DNA of 57,755 nucleotides. Source: Gloeomargarita sp. SKYB120 (lineage in GTDB: Bacteria; Cyanobacteriota; Cyanobacteriia; Gloeomargaritales; Gloeomargaritaceae). The stretch lies in contig JANXAM010000007.1 of the NCBI GenBank assembly GCA_025062155.1, forward strand, positions 22,464 through 80,218, in the 5' to 3' direction. Shown one piece after another: positions 25,240-34,717 of the stretch; position 1 is the first letter of the stretch, and each line of letters opens with the position of its first letter. The notes beneath the pieces were generated by a model, which did no database searches, was not told the origin of the DNA, and was given only the letters and a program-made list of their open reading frames with translations. Both the position numbers and the translations under genes were made by a program.

Positions 25240-27305
25240 GGCGTCAAGGGAATCTGGGCCAAGGCCGCATCCAGGGCCAGGGCATCGGGATAACGCTGGC
25301 TGGGGTCTTTGGCTAGGCAACGCCGGAGCACCGCCAGCAACGGTTGACCCTCCAGCCAGGGCAAGGGCAGAGGTTCCTGGTGCTGGTGAGCGTCGCACCA
25401 GGCGTGAAAGGTGGCCGTGTCGCCACAGGGATAGGGGTAATGGCCGGCAATCAACCGGTAGAGCAGCACCCCCAAGCTATAGACATCGGCGCTCGGTTGG
25501 GCGGTCCCGCCGCAGAATAGTTCGGGGGCGGTGTAGGGTAAGCTGGCGCGGCTGGCCCCCAGCGTAGTATTCGCCGTGGTTTCGTTGATCCAAGGCGTGA
25601 GACCGAAATCCAAGATTTTCACCAGTTCATGGCCGCCACTGGGGAGACCCGTGGGAATGAGAAAGATATTTGCGGGTTTCAGGTCCTGATGCACCCACCC
25701 CTGCTGATGGGCTGGCGCCAATCCTTGGCAAATTTGCCGCACCAGATGCACCGCTTGGGACACCGCCAGGCGGGGGTGTTCTCGCAACCGTTGCTGGAGA
25801 CTGCAGCCCGGGAAATACTCCCGCACATAGAACAGAAATCCTTCATGGGTCAACCCAAAATCCAGGATTTGCATTAGGTGCAAGCTGTTGAGGGCCACGT
25901 AACGCTGGACCTGGGCTGCAAAGGTCTGCAGGAGTTCCTGGCGACGCTGGGGTGATGGCGTTAGCTTGAGTACCCGCACCACCACTGTCTTACCCACCCG
26001 CTGGTCCTGGGCAGCGTACACCCAGCTCAATTCGTCCTGGCTAAGCAAGTGCGCTGTGACGTAGCGGCCCTGGGGGTCAATCACGCTTGCCAGGGGGCGA
26101 GACGAACGCCGTCGCCAAACGGCTAAGGGACGGGGCAATCCCCACCAGACCCCCATGCCGCTCAGAGCGTAGGCGACCAGGGGAGCCACCAGCGGTATCC
26201 AGCCGCCCGCCCAGCTTGCCACTAGCGTCGTACCGAGCAGGAGACCGGTCGCCGCCAGGGGTTCGGGACCCCACCGCCGTTGGGCCCGCCACCCGATGCC
26301 GGCACCCACACTGCTCCAAAGCAGCAACCACAGTCCTTGCCCCCACAGGGGCCAGCTCCAGGGCCAAGATTCGCCCGCTAGCACCGCTTGCAGCACCTGC
26401 GCCGTCGTCTGGGCGTGGAACTGCACCGACGGCAACGGCCCCAGCGGCGTCAGCACCGGCTTTTCGGTCCCTTCGGCATAGCCCACCAGCACCACCCGCT
26501 GGCGCAGCGGTACCGGCGTTGTGCCCTGGAGCACTTGGGTCATGGTCACCACCGGCGCGAGGGAGCTTGGACGCCGGTAACGCAGTAGCACCTGATATCC
26601 CGCCGCATCCAGTCGGCGATAGGCGGCGCTGTAGGGCGTCAAGGACGGCATCACTGTCCGCTGGATTTGCAACTGCTGCTGGGGCGTCACGCGCAAGGGA
26701 TAGCCCTGCTGTTCCAAGTAACGCAACGCCGTCAGAAACCCCAGGGCATAACGCGCCGGACAGGTGCGGGCTGGCGGCTCGGGCGAGGGTTGGACGTACA
26801 ACACCTGGCGGCGCACCACCCCATCTGCATCCGGCACCACATCGGCAAAACCCACCACCGCCACCGGCTCCTGCAATCCCGGCGGCGGCAAGATGCCCCG
26901 TCCCTGCTCATCCGGCAAAAAGCACGTGAGCACGATATGGCCCTGGGGCGCCTGGGCCCGTTGATTCACCAATTGCACCAACCGCCGTTGCGCCCGTCGT
27001 TCCCCGACCGGCACATCTCGGATCACGTCCACTCCGACAACCGCCGCCCCTTCCGCCAGTAACTTGCGCAGCAGGCGTTCCAGGTCCCTATCGGTGATGC
27101 GCGCTCGTTGCCCCAAATCCGCCGGCGTCAGGGCCACAATCACCAGCCGTGGTTCCGGCGGCACTGGGAGATGCCCTCGCAGGCGCAGGTCATAGGTCCA
27201 GGTCTCCAGACGCGTGAAGCCGCCCGCCATGTCCACCAGCCCAACGGCTATGGTGACGCCCGCCACTACGCCCCCCAAGCGCAGCCTCGTTAGAACCGTT
27301 GCCAC
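25236..27305 (-). CDS. CHASE2-domain Ser/Thr protein kinase
   Basis: About 689 residues from GTG 27305. An N-terminal helix, an extracytoplasmic CHASE2 sensor (about 30-310, with WTYDLRLRGHLP at the start), three membrane helices (about 325-400), then a cytoplasmic Hanks-type kinase (about 415-685). Kinase motifs: HQDLKPANIF catalytic loop (Gln replaces the Arg of HRD), DFGLTPW metal loop, APELF, and DVYSLGVLLY. The glycine-rich loop is poor (LLSQDELSWVYAA), while VVVRVLKL lacks an obvious AxK lysine, so catalytic strength is uncertain. The start overlaps the upstream solute-binding gene by 16 bp. Convergent with the cyclase gene. Confidence 0.82.
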   Translation of the reverse strand: MATVLTRLRLGGVVAGVTIAVGLVDMAGGFTRLETWTYDLRLRGHLPVPPEPRLVIVALTPADLGQRARITDRDLERLLRKLLAEGAAVVGVDVIRDVPVGERRAQRRLVQLVNQRAQAPQGHIVLTCFLPDEQGRGILPPPGLQEPVAVVGFADVVPDADGVVRRQVLYVQPSPEPPARTCPARYALGFLTALRYLEQQGYPLRVTPQQQLQIQRTVMPSLTPYSAAYRRLDAAGYQVLLRYRRPSSLAPVVTMTQVLQGTTPVPLRQRVVLVGYAEGTEKPVLTPLGPLPSVQFHAQTTAQVLQAVLAGESWPWSWPLWGQGLWLLLWSSVGAGIGWRAQRRWGPEPLAATGLLLGTTLVASWAGGWIPLVAPLVAYALSGMGVWWGLPRPLAVWRRRSSRPLASVIDPQGRYVTAHLLSQDELSWVYAAQDQRVGKTVVVRVLKLTPSPQRRQELLQTFAAQVQRYVALNSLHLMQILDFGLTHEGFLFYVREYFPGCSLQQRLREHPRLAVSQAVHLVRQICQGLAPAHQQGWVHQDLKPANIFLIPTGLPSGGHELVKILDFGLTPWINETTANTTLGASRASLPYTAPELFCGGTAQPSADVYSLGVLLYRLIAGHYPYPCGDTATFHAWCDAHQHQEPLPLPWLEGQPLLAVLRRCLAKDPSQRYPDALALDAALAQIPLTP

Positions 27306-28411
27306 TGTTTCTGCAACTCCGCCAGCACCGCCGACTGGGGCATAGGAAGTTGTTGCACAGGGGGCGTGGCCTGCACACCCGGAATCCCCTGCGCCCAAGG
27401 GCTACCCGGCACCTGCTCAACCGCCAGCTGAATGACTGGCCGAAAGCCCTGTTGCACAAACACCTGTTGCTGCTCCGGCGCCCGCAAAAAGGCGATGAAC
27501 GTTTCCGCCGCCCGCGCCAGTAGCGGAGAGACCCGTCGCCGCACCACCACAGCAGTAGAAACCGTCGCCACCGTTGGGCTGAAGTAATAGATTCGGTAGC
27601 CCTGACCCTGGGCGACCTGGGCCTGGGGCCAGCGACTCAGGGCAATGCTTTCGTAGACCACCGCCACATCCCCTTCGTTCGGCCCCTGGCTGATGAATTC
27701 CTCCAGTAGCAGGTCCGTGGACCGAGGGGGGCGATAGACCGAGGGTTTGAGCAATCGCAGCAGTTCGATTACCGGCGGGCTGTTGACATTGCTAGGAGTC
27801 AAGGGCTGGCCCAGCACCTGTTGCGACCAGAGCGCCAAGGTCAACTGGCCACTGTTGGAGCGTAGGGGGTCGGTCATGCGGAAGTCAAAACTCCCCCAGG
27901 CTGCTGGCCCACCCATCGCCGCCCATTGCCGTGCTCGCAGGGCTTGGGCCACCCGCTCCCAGTCAAAGCGTCCCTGGGGAAACAGCACCCGCCCACGCTC
28001 TGGCCAGGCAATCCCCACCATAAAGGTCGAAGCAATCGGCTGCGGTTTGCTCAAAAAAGGCTCGGTGTTTTCTCGCGCCCGCCAATCTTGCACGAGTTTT
28101 TCCAAAATTTCCTGATTCGCTGGGATCAAAATCGTGGGATGGAACCCCGCAAACGTGTCGTCCAAATAGTTATTCGCCAGCTCCTGAGAGCCTTGGAAAT
28201 GGAGTTCCAGTCGGATGTTAGGTTGCTGCTGTTCAAAGCGGGGGCGGAGCACCTCCAGCACCTGCCGCAATTCCGTACCCGCAACAACAACCAGCGTTTG
28301 GGAAACCCCTGGCAACGGTGCCCAGGTCAATATCAAACCCGCCGCCAAGATCCCCAAGGACAACAGCGTACGACGGCGCAATTGTTTCTGGTTGGGCAAG
28401 CGGGGGGTCAT
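27290..28411 (-). CDS. Extracytoplasmic solute-binding protein
   Basis: 373 residues with an N-terminal twin-arginine-like basic region (LRRRTLL) and hydrophobic helix at about 14-36, giving an exported or lipid-anchored protein. The rest has the two-lobed binding-protein pattern, beginning LVVVAGTELRQVLEVLRPRF with a later WGSFDFRMTDPLRSNSGQL hinge-like stretch, as in sulfate/iron/molybdate-type binding proteins. No permease or ATPase gene is adjacent. The downstream CHASE2 kinase overlaps it by 16 bp, so a sensory role, presenting a ligand to the kinase, is possible but only inferred. Confidence 0.7.
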   Translation of the reverse strand: MTPRLPNQKQLRRRTLLSLGILAAGLILTWAPLPGVSQTLVVVAGTELRQVLEVLRPRFEQQQPNIRLELHFQGSQELANNYLDDTFAGFHPTILIPANQEILEKLVQDWRARENTEPFLSKPQPIASTFMVGIAWPERGRVLFPQGRFDWERVAQALRARQWAAMGGPAAWGSFDFRMTDPLRSNSGQLTLALWSQQVLGQPLTPSNVNSPPVIELLRLLKPSVYRPPRSTDLLLEEFISQGPNEGDVAVVYESIALSRWPQAQVAQGQGYRIYYFSPTVATVSTAVVVRRRVSPLLARAAETFIAFLRAPEQQQVFVQQGFRPVIQLAVEQVPGSPWAQGIPGVQATPPVQQLPMPQSAVLAELQKQWQRF

Positions 28412-28439
28412 GGCCCATTACCCTGTTGCTACCCCCAGT

Positions 28440-29600
28440 TTAACGCTGCGGCCAAGGCATGACCGCGCCGCGGTCCACTTCTCGCGCCACCCGCACCAGC
28501 AGTCCCGCCAATAGAAAACTGGCTAGCAGCGAATTCCCCCCGTAACTGAAAAACGGCAACGGCAATCCCGTCGTCGGCAGCACGCCTGTCGCCACGCCAA
28601 TATTCAACAGCGACTGCCCCACCAGCAACACCGTTGCTCCGAGCGCCACTAGTCGCAGAGCTGGTTGGGTTTCCGCCAGCAGGGCCACTCGCAGACCCCA
28701 GCCCCCATAAACCAGCAAAAACATTAACAGCAGCAAACTCCCTACTAGTCCGAACTCCTCCGCAAATACCGCAAAGATAAAATCCGTGTGTTGGATGGGC
28801 AGGAAAAACAACTTTTGTTGTGACATCCCTAGCCCCATGCCCCAGAGGCCCCCCGACCCGACGGCCAGCAAGCTCTGCACCAGTTGGTATCCATGCCCAA
28901 GCGGATCGGCCCACGGATTGAGAAACGAAACCACCCGTTGCCGCTGGTAATCCCTCAACATCAAACTCACCCCCGCCAGAGCTGCTCCCGCCACCGCCGT
29001 TGTCCCCAGGTAAAACCAGGGCAAGCCCGCCACCAACGCCAGTACCCACAGGGTCATTCCCATGAGTCCCGCCATGCTCAAATTGGGCTGGAGCAGGGTC
29101 ATCCCCACCAGCAGGGCAAACACTCCCAGCCAGCACAATCGGGCCGGCCCAGGGCAATAAAACCAATTGGCAAACAGGCGGCTGCTTTGCAGGATGAGAA
29201 AGGGTTTGACCAATTCCGACGGTTGTAGCAACAAAGGTCCCAGCGCCAGCCAGCGACTTGCTTCATTCACCTCCGTTCCGTGGGAAAGGGTCAACCCCAT
29301 CAGCACGGCACACACCAGCAAGCCTGGCCCAGCGATGCGCCACCACCATTTCAGCGGCATCCGCAACACGGCGCTGTAACCCAGGACCCCCAACACCGCC
29401 CAGGCCACCTGCCGTTTGATGTAGTAGAGTCCATCGCCGTGGTCTGCCAGGCTCATGGGCAACGACGCAGAAAACAGCACCACCAACCCCACCGCCAGCC
29501 ACAGAAACGTCAGTCTTTGTAACCAGCGGGCTGACGCCGACCAAGAGGCCACTTCCGGGTCTGCAAACGGCAAAAACCAGCGCCGCAATTCTTCGACCAT
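28440..29600 (-). CDS. ftsW: FtsW/RodA-family peptidoglycan polymerase
   Basis: About 386 residues from ATG 29600, which gives the usual cyanobacterial N-terminus (RRWFLPFADPEVASW); an upstream TTG extension is not family-like. Ten transmembrane helices. SEDS motifs are visible: GSRWL-like ASRWLALGPLLLQPSE, the AEEFGLVGSL loop, and the closing LPFFSYGGNS. SEDS proteins polymerise lipid II at the septum (FtsW) or side wall (RodA). FtsW is favoured by the TTGLPLPFFSYGG ending, but RodA cannot be excluded. Lies 28 bp upstream of the solute-binding gene on the same strand. Confidence 0.85.
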   Translation of the reverse strand: MVEELRRWFLPFADPEVASWSASARWLQRLTFLWLAVGLVVLFSASLPMSLADHGDGLYYIKRQVAWAVLGVLGYSAVLRMPLKWWWRIAGPGLLVCAVLMGLTLSHGTEVNEASRWLALGPLLLQPSELVKPFLILQSSRLFANWFYCPGPARLCWLGVFALLVGMTLLQPNLSMAGLMGMTLWVLALVAGLPWFYLGTTAVAGAALAGVSLMLRDYQRQRVVSFLNPWADPLGHGYQLVQSLLAVGSGGLWGMGLGMSQQKLFFLPIQHTDFIFAVFAEEFGLVGSLLLLMFLLVYGGWGLRVALLAETQPALRLVALGATVLLVGQSLLNIGVATGVLPTTGLPLPFFSYGGNSLLASFLLAGLLVRVAREVDRGAVMPWPQR

Positions 29601-29735
29601 ACGCCCAATAGGCCAACTGGTCTCTACTCTAAATTGAGATTGGCGCTCCCTAGCCAGGAGACGCCACGAACCTAACAGCGTTTCGTCGGCAAGGGGCCTA
29701 TCGCCAGCCAAACCGTACTGGAAATGACTTTAGTT

Positions 29736-29748
29736 TTATAGGTATAAT
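29736..29748 (+). promoter_or_regulatory. Candidate promoter and Fur/PerR-type operator upstream of the fur-family gene
   Basis: TTATA-GG-TATAA (29736-29747) is a perfect 12-base palindrome apart from its centre, and its right arm overlaps the -10-like hexamer TATAAT (29743-29748). A Fur-family protein bound here would block RNA polymerase, which fits autoregulation. No good -35 is seen. The site is an inference from position and symmetry. Confidence 0.4.
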
Positions 29749-29799
29749 GAAGGCATAGCGGTATATTAACCAAAATTTAACAAACGTAGGGGCAGGGCG

Positions 29800-30276
29800 A
29801 TGATAATCAAGGGTGCGGGCGTCCGGTCGTTGGAAGAGGCCCTCCAGCGGTGTCAAGCGTTAGGGATGCGGTTGAGTCAACAACGGCGGGCGATTTTGGA
29901 GTTGCTGTGGCAGACAGGAGAGCACTTGTCGGCGCGGGAGATTTACCACCGGTTGAACGCGCAGGGGCAAGACATTGGCCATACGTCGGTGTATCAAAAC
30001 TTAGATGCGCTGGCGTCGCAAGGGGTAATCGAGTGCATTGAGCGGGCAGACGGGCGGCTGTACGGTAGCGTGAGCGAACCCCACAGTCATGTGCATTGTT
30101 TGGATACGCAGCAGATTCAGGATGTGTGGGTGGAATTGCCGCCGGAGTTGATTGCCCAGGTGGAGCGGGAAACAGGCACGAAAATTACCCATTACCGGAT
30201 TGACTTTTTTGGATACCGGCAAACTAATCCACCAAGCGAATTGGCCCCTGCAACTCCCCGCGCAGAAATTGGGTGA
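29800..30276 (+). CDS. Fur-family metalloregulator (Fur or PerR-like)
   Basis: 158 residues. Winged helix with MRLSQQRRAILELLWQTG and HLSAREIYHRL, recognition helix in HTSVYQNLDALASQGV; then a dimerisation domain with metal ligands HSHVHCLDT and a later IDFFGY. The C-terminal CxxC zinc site of many Fur proteins is absent. Metal (Fe, Mn, Zn) and oxidant specificity cannot be assigned. The gene is preceded by an A+T-rich palindrome over its likely promoter. Its last 53 bp overlap the convergent ABC ATPase gene, so part of the unusual tail (NPPSELAPATPRAEIG) is constrained by the other strand. Confidence 0.88.
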   Translation: MIIKGAGVRSLEEALQRCQALGMRLSQQRRAILELLWQTGEHLSAREIYHRLNAQGQDIGHTSVYQNLDALASQGVIECIERADGRLYGSVSEPHSHVHCLDTQQIQDVWVELPPELIAQVERETGTKITHYRIDFFGYRQTNPPSELAPATPRAEIG

Positions 30277-31006
30277 GATAGGGGTTGTCGCTGGTGTCTA
30301 ACTCGGCAGGGGTGCCTTCCCAGCGAATCTGCCCGTCATAGAGCAACAAAATCCGGTCAGCGGCGCGGCGAATTGTGCTTTCCTGGTGGGTGACCACGAC
30401 GTAGGTGGCGGCATGTTGGACGGACTGTTGCAAATGGCGCATCAGGTCTTCGATCCGGTGGGCGGCAATCGGGTCTAGACCGGCGGTGGGCTCGTCGTAG
30501 AGCAAGATATCTAGGTCATCTTCGGGATTATCCGGGTCTTCAATAATCGCCCGCGCCAGCGCCACGCGCCGCCGCATCCCCCCCGAAAGTTCTGCCGGAT
30601 AGCGGTCGCTGATGTCCTTGAGACCCACGCGCTCCAGACTTTGTTCCACCAGTTCTTGGATGCGCTCAGGCGACAACCGGCTGTGTTCGATTAGCAAAAA
30701 GCCCACATTCTCGGCGACGGTGAGGGAATCAAACAGGGCGGCTTCCTGGAATACCATGCCGATGCGAGCTTTGCTTTTTTCTCCTTCGGTTACCAGGACT
30801 TGGGGCTGCCCCTTGACCCAAACTTCTCCCGCATCGGGGACCATTAACCCAGCAATGAGCCGCAATGTAGTGGACTTGCCCGCGCCGGACGGCCCGATGA
30901 TAGCCACAGCTTCTCCGGGATACACGGCTAAATTCACGCCATTGAGGACAGGACGGCCACCTAACGTTTTGTGAACGTTCCGAAACTCAATGATGGGTTG
31001 AGGCAT
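30224..31006 (-). CDS. ABC transporter ATPase, MlaF type
   Basis: 260 residues. Walker A GPSGAGKST, Q-loop VFQEAALFDSLTV, signature LSGGMRRRVALARA, Walker B LLYDEPTAGLD, and the H-loop in VVVTHQES. The EAALFDSLTVAENVGF and PIAAHRIEDLMRHLQ segments match the MlaF/TrgD ATPases that power lipid transfer between membranes with an MlaE permease and MCE substrate-binding protein. The partner genes are not next to it here; downstream is the fur overlap. ATG 31006. Confidence 0.85.
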   Translation of the reverse strand: MPQPIIEFRNVHKTLGGRPVLNGVNLAVYPGEAVAIIGPSGAGKSTTLRLIAGLMVPDAGEVWVKGQPQVLVTEGEKSKARIGMVFQEAALFDSLTVAENVGFLLIEHSRLSPERIQELVEQSLERVGLKDISDRYPAELSGGMRRRVALARAIIEDPDNPEDDLDILLYDEPTAGLDPIAAHRIEDLMRHLQQSVQHAATYVVVTHQESTIRRAADRILLLYDGQIRWEGTPAELDTSDNPYLTQFLRGELQGPIRLVD

Positions 31007-31135
31007 AGAACAGGAGAGTGACTGTTCACACTATATCCCTTTTTCTGGCTCTCGCCGCAGGTCAATGTCTATGTTCGGCGGAACAGGTCATCGCCGGATT
31101 AACCTTGAAACTAATTCGTTGGTCACGGTTGGGGT

Positions 31136-31681
31136 ATGGCAACTCGGCTCACACTGACCCAGTACCATGAGATGATTCGCCAGGGGAAATTTACGCCAGG
31201 GGAGCGCGTGGAACTCATTGCTGGTCAATTGCATCCCATGCCACCCAAAGGCACCCGCCACGCTGTTTGCTGTACCCAGCTCTTGCGATTGCTCATCCCC
31301 TTGTTGCCGGCTGGGTTACTGCTGCGTTGCCAAGACCCGATTACATTACCAGGGGATAACGAACCGGAACCGGATATAGCGATTGTGAAACATGACGTTT
31401 ATCTCCAGCGTCACCCTACGCCGGCGGAGATTCTGCTAGTGATAGAAATTGCCGACACATTGCTGGAGTACGACCGCAGCATCAAAGCGCCTTTGTATGC
31501 CCAAGCGGGGATTCCCACCTACTGGCTGGTGAATTTGGTGGACAATCAACTGGAGGTTTTCAGTCAGCCCATACCGAGCGGCTACCAACAAAAAACGATT
31601 TACAACCGTACCCAAGTCGTGCCTTTTTTCACCACACTGATTGCCTGTGCTGATTTCTTGCCGTCATCTGAGCTAGGCTAA
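31136..31681 (+). CDS. Uma2-family putative restriction endonuclease-fold protein (first of a tandem pair)
   Basis: 181 residues of the Uma2/DUF820 family, very abundant in cyanobacteria and with a PD-(D/E)xK nuclease fold. Catalytic pattern: EPDIAIVKHDVY, then [11 protein letters not shown] and a lysine in [12 protein letters not shown]. The function of Uma2 proteins is unknown. A duplicated unit (period 589 bp) contains this gene, the next gene and part of their leaders: both are preceded by CTAATTCGTTGGT, 20-30 bases before the start. Confidence 0.85.
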   Translation: MATRLTLTQYHEMIRQGKFTPGERVELIAGQLHPMPPKGTRHAVCCTQLLRLLIPLLPAGLLLRCQDPITLPGDNEPEPDIAIVKHDVYLQRHPTPAEILLVIEIADTLLEYDRSIKAPLYAQAGIPTYWLVNLVDNQLEVFSQPIPSGYQQKTIYNRTQVVPFFTTLIACADFLPSSELG

Positions 31682-31724
31682 GCTAACCTAGAGCTAATTC
31701 GTTGGTTCTGCAGGGCCAAGACGC

Positions 31725-32255
31725 ATGACGGCGCAACTAACGTTGGCTCAATACCATGAGATGATTCGCCAGGGGAAATTTAGGCCGGGGGAGCGCGTGG
31801 AACTCATTGCTGGTCGCTTGCATCCCATGTCACCCAAAGGCACCCGCCACAGTGAATGTTGCCGTCGGTTATTGCATCTGTTGCCACCCTTGTTGCCCCC
31901 AAACACGTTATTACAGTGTCAAGACCCGATTACATTACTAGGGGACAGCGAACCCGAACCAGATATGGCCATCGTGAAAAATGACGTTTATCTCCAGCGT
32001 CACCCTACACCGGCAGAGATTTTGCTAGTGATTGAAATTGCCGATACATCTTTGGAGTATGACCGCACCATCAAAGCGCCTTTGTACGCCCAAGGGGGGA
32101 TTCCCACCTACTGGCTGGTGAATTTGGTGGACAATCAACTGGAAGTTTTCAGCCAGCCTGGACCACACGGTTATCAGCAGCAAACGATTTATACGCCTGA
32201 CCAAACGGTGCCCGTGTTTGAGACAGCCATCCCCTGCGCCGATTTCTTGCCGTAA
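31725..32255 (+). CDS. Uma2-family protein (second of a tandem pair)
   Basis: 176 residues, clearly a duplicate of the preceding gene; most of the sequence aligns without gaps, with changes mainly in the region of residues 40-65 and the C-terminus. Keeps the [23 protein letters not shown] and [11 protein letters not shown] catalytic pattern. ATG 31725. Either copy may be redundant or paired with different partners. Confidence 0.85.
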   Translation: MTAQLTLAQYHEMIRQGKFRPGERVELIAGRLHPMSPKGTRHSECCRRLLHLLPPLLPPNTLLQCQDPITLLGDSEPEPDMAIVKNDVYLQRHPTPAEILLVIEIADTSLEYDRTIKAPLYAQGGIPTYWLVNLVDNQLEVFSQPGPHGYQQQTIYTPDQTVPVFETAIPCADFLP

Positions 32256-32317
32256 CGCCGCACGCTGTCCCGTTTACCCGTATCCTAGAAGATTGCTTCG
32301 TTATTCCTAAAAAGCGT

Positions 32318-33274
32318 ATGAACTCGGTCACCCGCATCGGCTCCCGCCAAAGTCAACTGGCTTTGATCCAAACCCACTGGGTCCGCGACGAACTCCAAAA
32401 GCATTACCCTGAGCAGGCATTTCCCATCGTGACGATGACCACCCAGGGGGACAAGATTCTGGATGTGGCGCTGGCAAAAATTGGGGATAAGGGGCTATTT
32501 ACCAAGGAACTGGAGCAGGCGCTGTTACGGCACGAGGTGGATTTGGCGGTGCATTCCCTGAAAGATTTGCCGACGCGGATGCCGGAGGGGTTAGTCCTGG
32601 GGGCCATTACCCAGCGCGAGGAACCCCGCGATGCCCTGGTGCTGCATCCCCGCTGGCAAGGAAAGACCCTGGCAGAACTTCCCCCTGGCGCTGTCATTGG
32701 TACATCGTCTTTACGGCGGCTGGCCCAGTTGCGGCACCGGTTTCCCCATCTCACTTTCAAGGACATCCGGGGCAATTTGAACACACGCCTGCAAAAGCTC
32801 GACCGGGGAGACTACGACGGCTTGATCCTGGCGGTGGCGGGCTTGCACCGGATGGGCTGGGCTGACCGGATCAGTGAAGTGCTAGACCCAGACATTTCCC
32901 TGTACGCGGTCGGGCAAGGGGCCTTGGGTGTCCAGTGCCGCGCGGGGGATGAACGGGTGCTGGCGCTTTTGCAAGTGGTGCATCACCGGGAGACGGCGCT
33001 GCGCTGTTGGGCGGAACGGGCCTTTTTGCGGCAACTCGAAGGGGGATGCCAGGTACCCATTGGCGTGCATTCCCAACTGGTGGGGGATGAGTTGACCCTG
33101 AGCGGGGTGGTGTTGAGCCTGGATGGGCAACAGCGGGTGTTTGGCACCCAAACGGCCAAAGTAACGACGGAAGCCGAAGCCCAGGCGTTGGGAGAATCCC
33201 TGGCGCAGACGTTGCGGGCGCAAGGGGCGGAAGCCATCCTGCAGGCCATCTTTGCCACGGTCGGGCGGAGCTGA
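32318..33274 (+). CDS. hemC: Porphobilinogen deaminase (hydroxymethylbilane synthase)
   Basis: Joins four porphobilinogen units into hydroxymethylbilane for heme and chlorophyll. 318 residues: [16 protein letters not shown] start, [29 protein letters not shown] and [10 protein letters not shown] active-site motifs, and the cofactor-binding Cys in EGGCQVPIG near residue 243. ATG 32318. Followed 63 bp later by glmU. Confidence 0.96.
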   Translation: MNSVTRIGSRQSQLALIQTHWVRDELQKHYPEQAFPIVTMTTQGDKILDVALAKIGDKGLFTKELEQALLRHEVDLAVHSLKDLPTRMPEGLVLGAITQREEPRDALVLHPRWQGKTLAELPPGAVIGTSSLRRLAQLRHRFPHLTFKDIRGNLNTRLQKLDRGDYDGLILAVAGLHRMGWADRISEVLDPDISLYAVGQGALGVQCRAGDERVLALLQVVHHRETALRCWAERAFLRQLEGGCQVPIGVHSQLVGDELTLSGVVLSLDGQQRVFGTQTAKVTTEAEAQALGESLAQTLRAQGAEAILQAIFATVGRS

Positions 33275-33337
33275 ACAGGTTGCCAGCCGGTCGGAGAAAC
33301 CGCTAGAGTCTTGTGGGGGAGGACGAGGACCAGCGCG

Positions 33338-34717
33338 ATGGTAGCAGTAGCAGTCTTGGCAGCGGGCAAAGGCACACGCATGAAGTCGGAGGTGCCCAAG
33401 GTGTTACACCCGCTAGCGGGAAAACCCCTGGTGGAGCGGGTGATTCGCAGCACGCAAGGGTTGCCAGTGGAACGATTGCTGGTGGTGGTGGGTCACGGAG
33501 CCGACCAGGTGCGCCAGGCGTTGGCCCATCTTCCCCAGGTGGAATTTGTGGAACAATCGCCCTTGCTAGGAACGGGCCATGCCGTGCAGCAGTTAGTGCC
33601 CTACCTGGAGGACTATACCGGCGATTTGCTGGTCTTGAACGGCGATGTGCCGTTGTTGCGCCCGGAAACCCTGGTGCAGTTGTGGGAGACCCACCAGCAG
33701 GGGAACTACGCTGTCACGTTGCTCACGGCGTTGCTGGCGGATCCAACGGGCTATGGGCGGGTGATCTGCGACGGCCAAATGCAGGTGAGCGCCATTATCG
33801 AAGACCGGGACTGCACGCCAGCCCAGCGACAAAACCAGCGGGTGAATGCGGGGATTTACTGTTTCCAATGGCCCAAACTTCGGGACGTGCTCCCCCGTTT
33901 GACCACCCAGAACCAGCAGCAGGAGTATTACCTGACCGATGCCATCCAGTGGCTCAAACCGGCGCGGGCGGTGGATATGCAAGACAGCACGGAAATTTTG
34001 GGGATTAACGACCGTAAACAACTGGCGGTGGCGACCCAACTGTTTTATGAACGGTTGCGGGATGAATGGCTGCGCCGGGGTGTGACGATGATTGACCCGG
34101 ACAGCGTCACGATTGAGGACGAGGTGGAACTGGCGCCAGATGTGGTGATTGAACCCCAGACCCATTTACGCGGGCGGACGGTGATCGGGGCGGGTAGCCA
34201 CATTGGACCCAATTGCTGGCTGGAAAACAGCATAGTCGGGGAGAAAGTGCGCATCTGGTACTCGGTGGTGACCAATAGCGTGATTGCTGCAGGGTGCCAA
34301 GTGGGGCCGTTTGCGCATCTGCGGGACCAAACCCAGGTGGGTGAACACTGCCGGGTGGGGAACTTTGTGGAAATGAAAAAAACCCAGGTGGGGCCGGATT
34401 GCCGAGTCGCTCATTTGAGTTACCTAGGAGATGCCCAACTGGGAACGCAGGTGAATGTAGGCGCCGGCGCCATTACCGCCAATTTCGACGGGCGAGATAA
34501 GCATCCAACGGTGATCAAGGACGGTTGCAAGTTGGGGGCCAACTGCGTGCTCGTCGCGCCGGTGACCTTGGGCGAGGGCGTTACAGTGGCGGCGGGGTCG
34601 GTGGTGACGGAGGATGTTCCGGCGGATGCGCTGGTGATTGCCCGGGCGCGCCAGGTGGTCAAACCCGGTTGGCGACCCCCCTACTTGCGCAATACGGCCC
34701 ATGACGGCAGCAACTAA
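33338..34717 (+). CDS. glmU: Bifunctional GlmU: N-acetylglucosamine-1-phosphate uridyltransferase / glucosamine-1-phosphate acetyltransferase
   Basis: Makes UDP-GlcNAc for peptidoglycan and lipid A. About 459 residues from ATG 33338, which has a purine-rich site (GGAGGACGAGGA) upstream and removes a non-family extension. N-terminal pyrophosphorylase with [28 protein letters not shown]-terminal left-handed beta helix of hexapeptide repeats, including [12 protein letters not shown] with acetyl-CoA and His-loop residues. Its end overlaps rsmI by 17 bp. Confidence 0.96.
   Translation: MVAVAVLAAGKGTRMKSEVPKVLHPLAGKPLVERVIRSTQGLPVERLLVVVGHGADQVRQALAHLPQVEFVEQSPLLGTGHAVQQLVPYLEDYTGDLLVLNGDVPLLRPETLVQLWETHQQGNYAVTLLTALLADPTGYGRVICDGQMQVSAIIEDRDCTPAQRQNQRVNAGIYCFQWPKLRDVLPRLTTQNQQQEYYLTDAIQWLKPARAVDMQDSTEILGINDRKQLAVATQLFYERLRDEWLRRGVTMIDPDSVTIEDEVELAPDVVIEPQTHLRGRTVIGAGSHIGPNCWLENSIVGEKVRIWYSVVTNSVIAAGCQVGPFAHLRDQTQVGEHCRVGNFVEMKKTQVGPDCRVAHLSYLGDAQLGTQVNVGAGAITANFDGRDKHPTVIKDGCKLGANCVLVAPVTLGEGVTVAAGSVVTEDVPADALVIARARQVVKPGWRPPYLRNTAHDGSN

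Noticed and set aside
26087-26929. 280-residue plus-strand open frame antisense to the CHASE2 kinase
   Set aside because: Very Pro/Ala/Arg-rich, low-complexity composition typical of G+C-rich shadow frames; the opposite strand has clear kinase and CHASE2 motifs.
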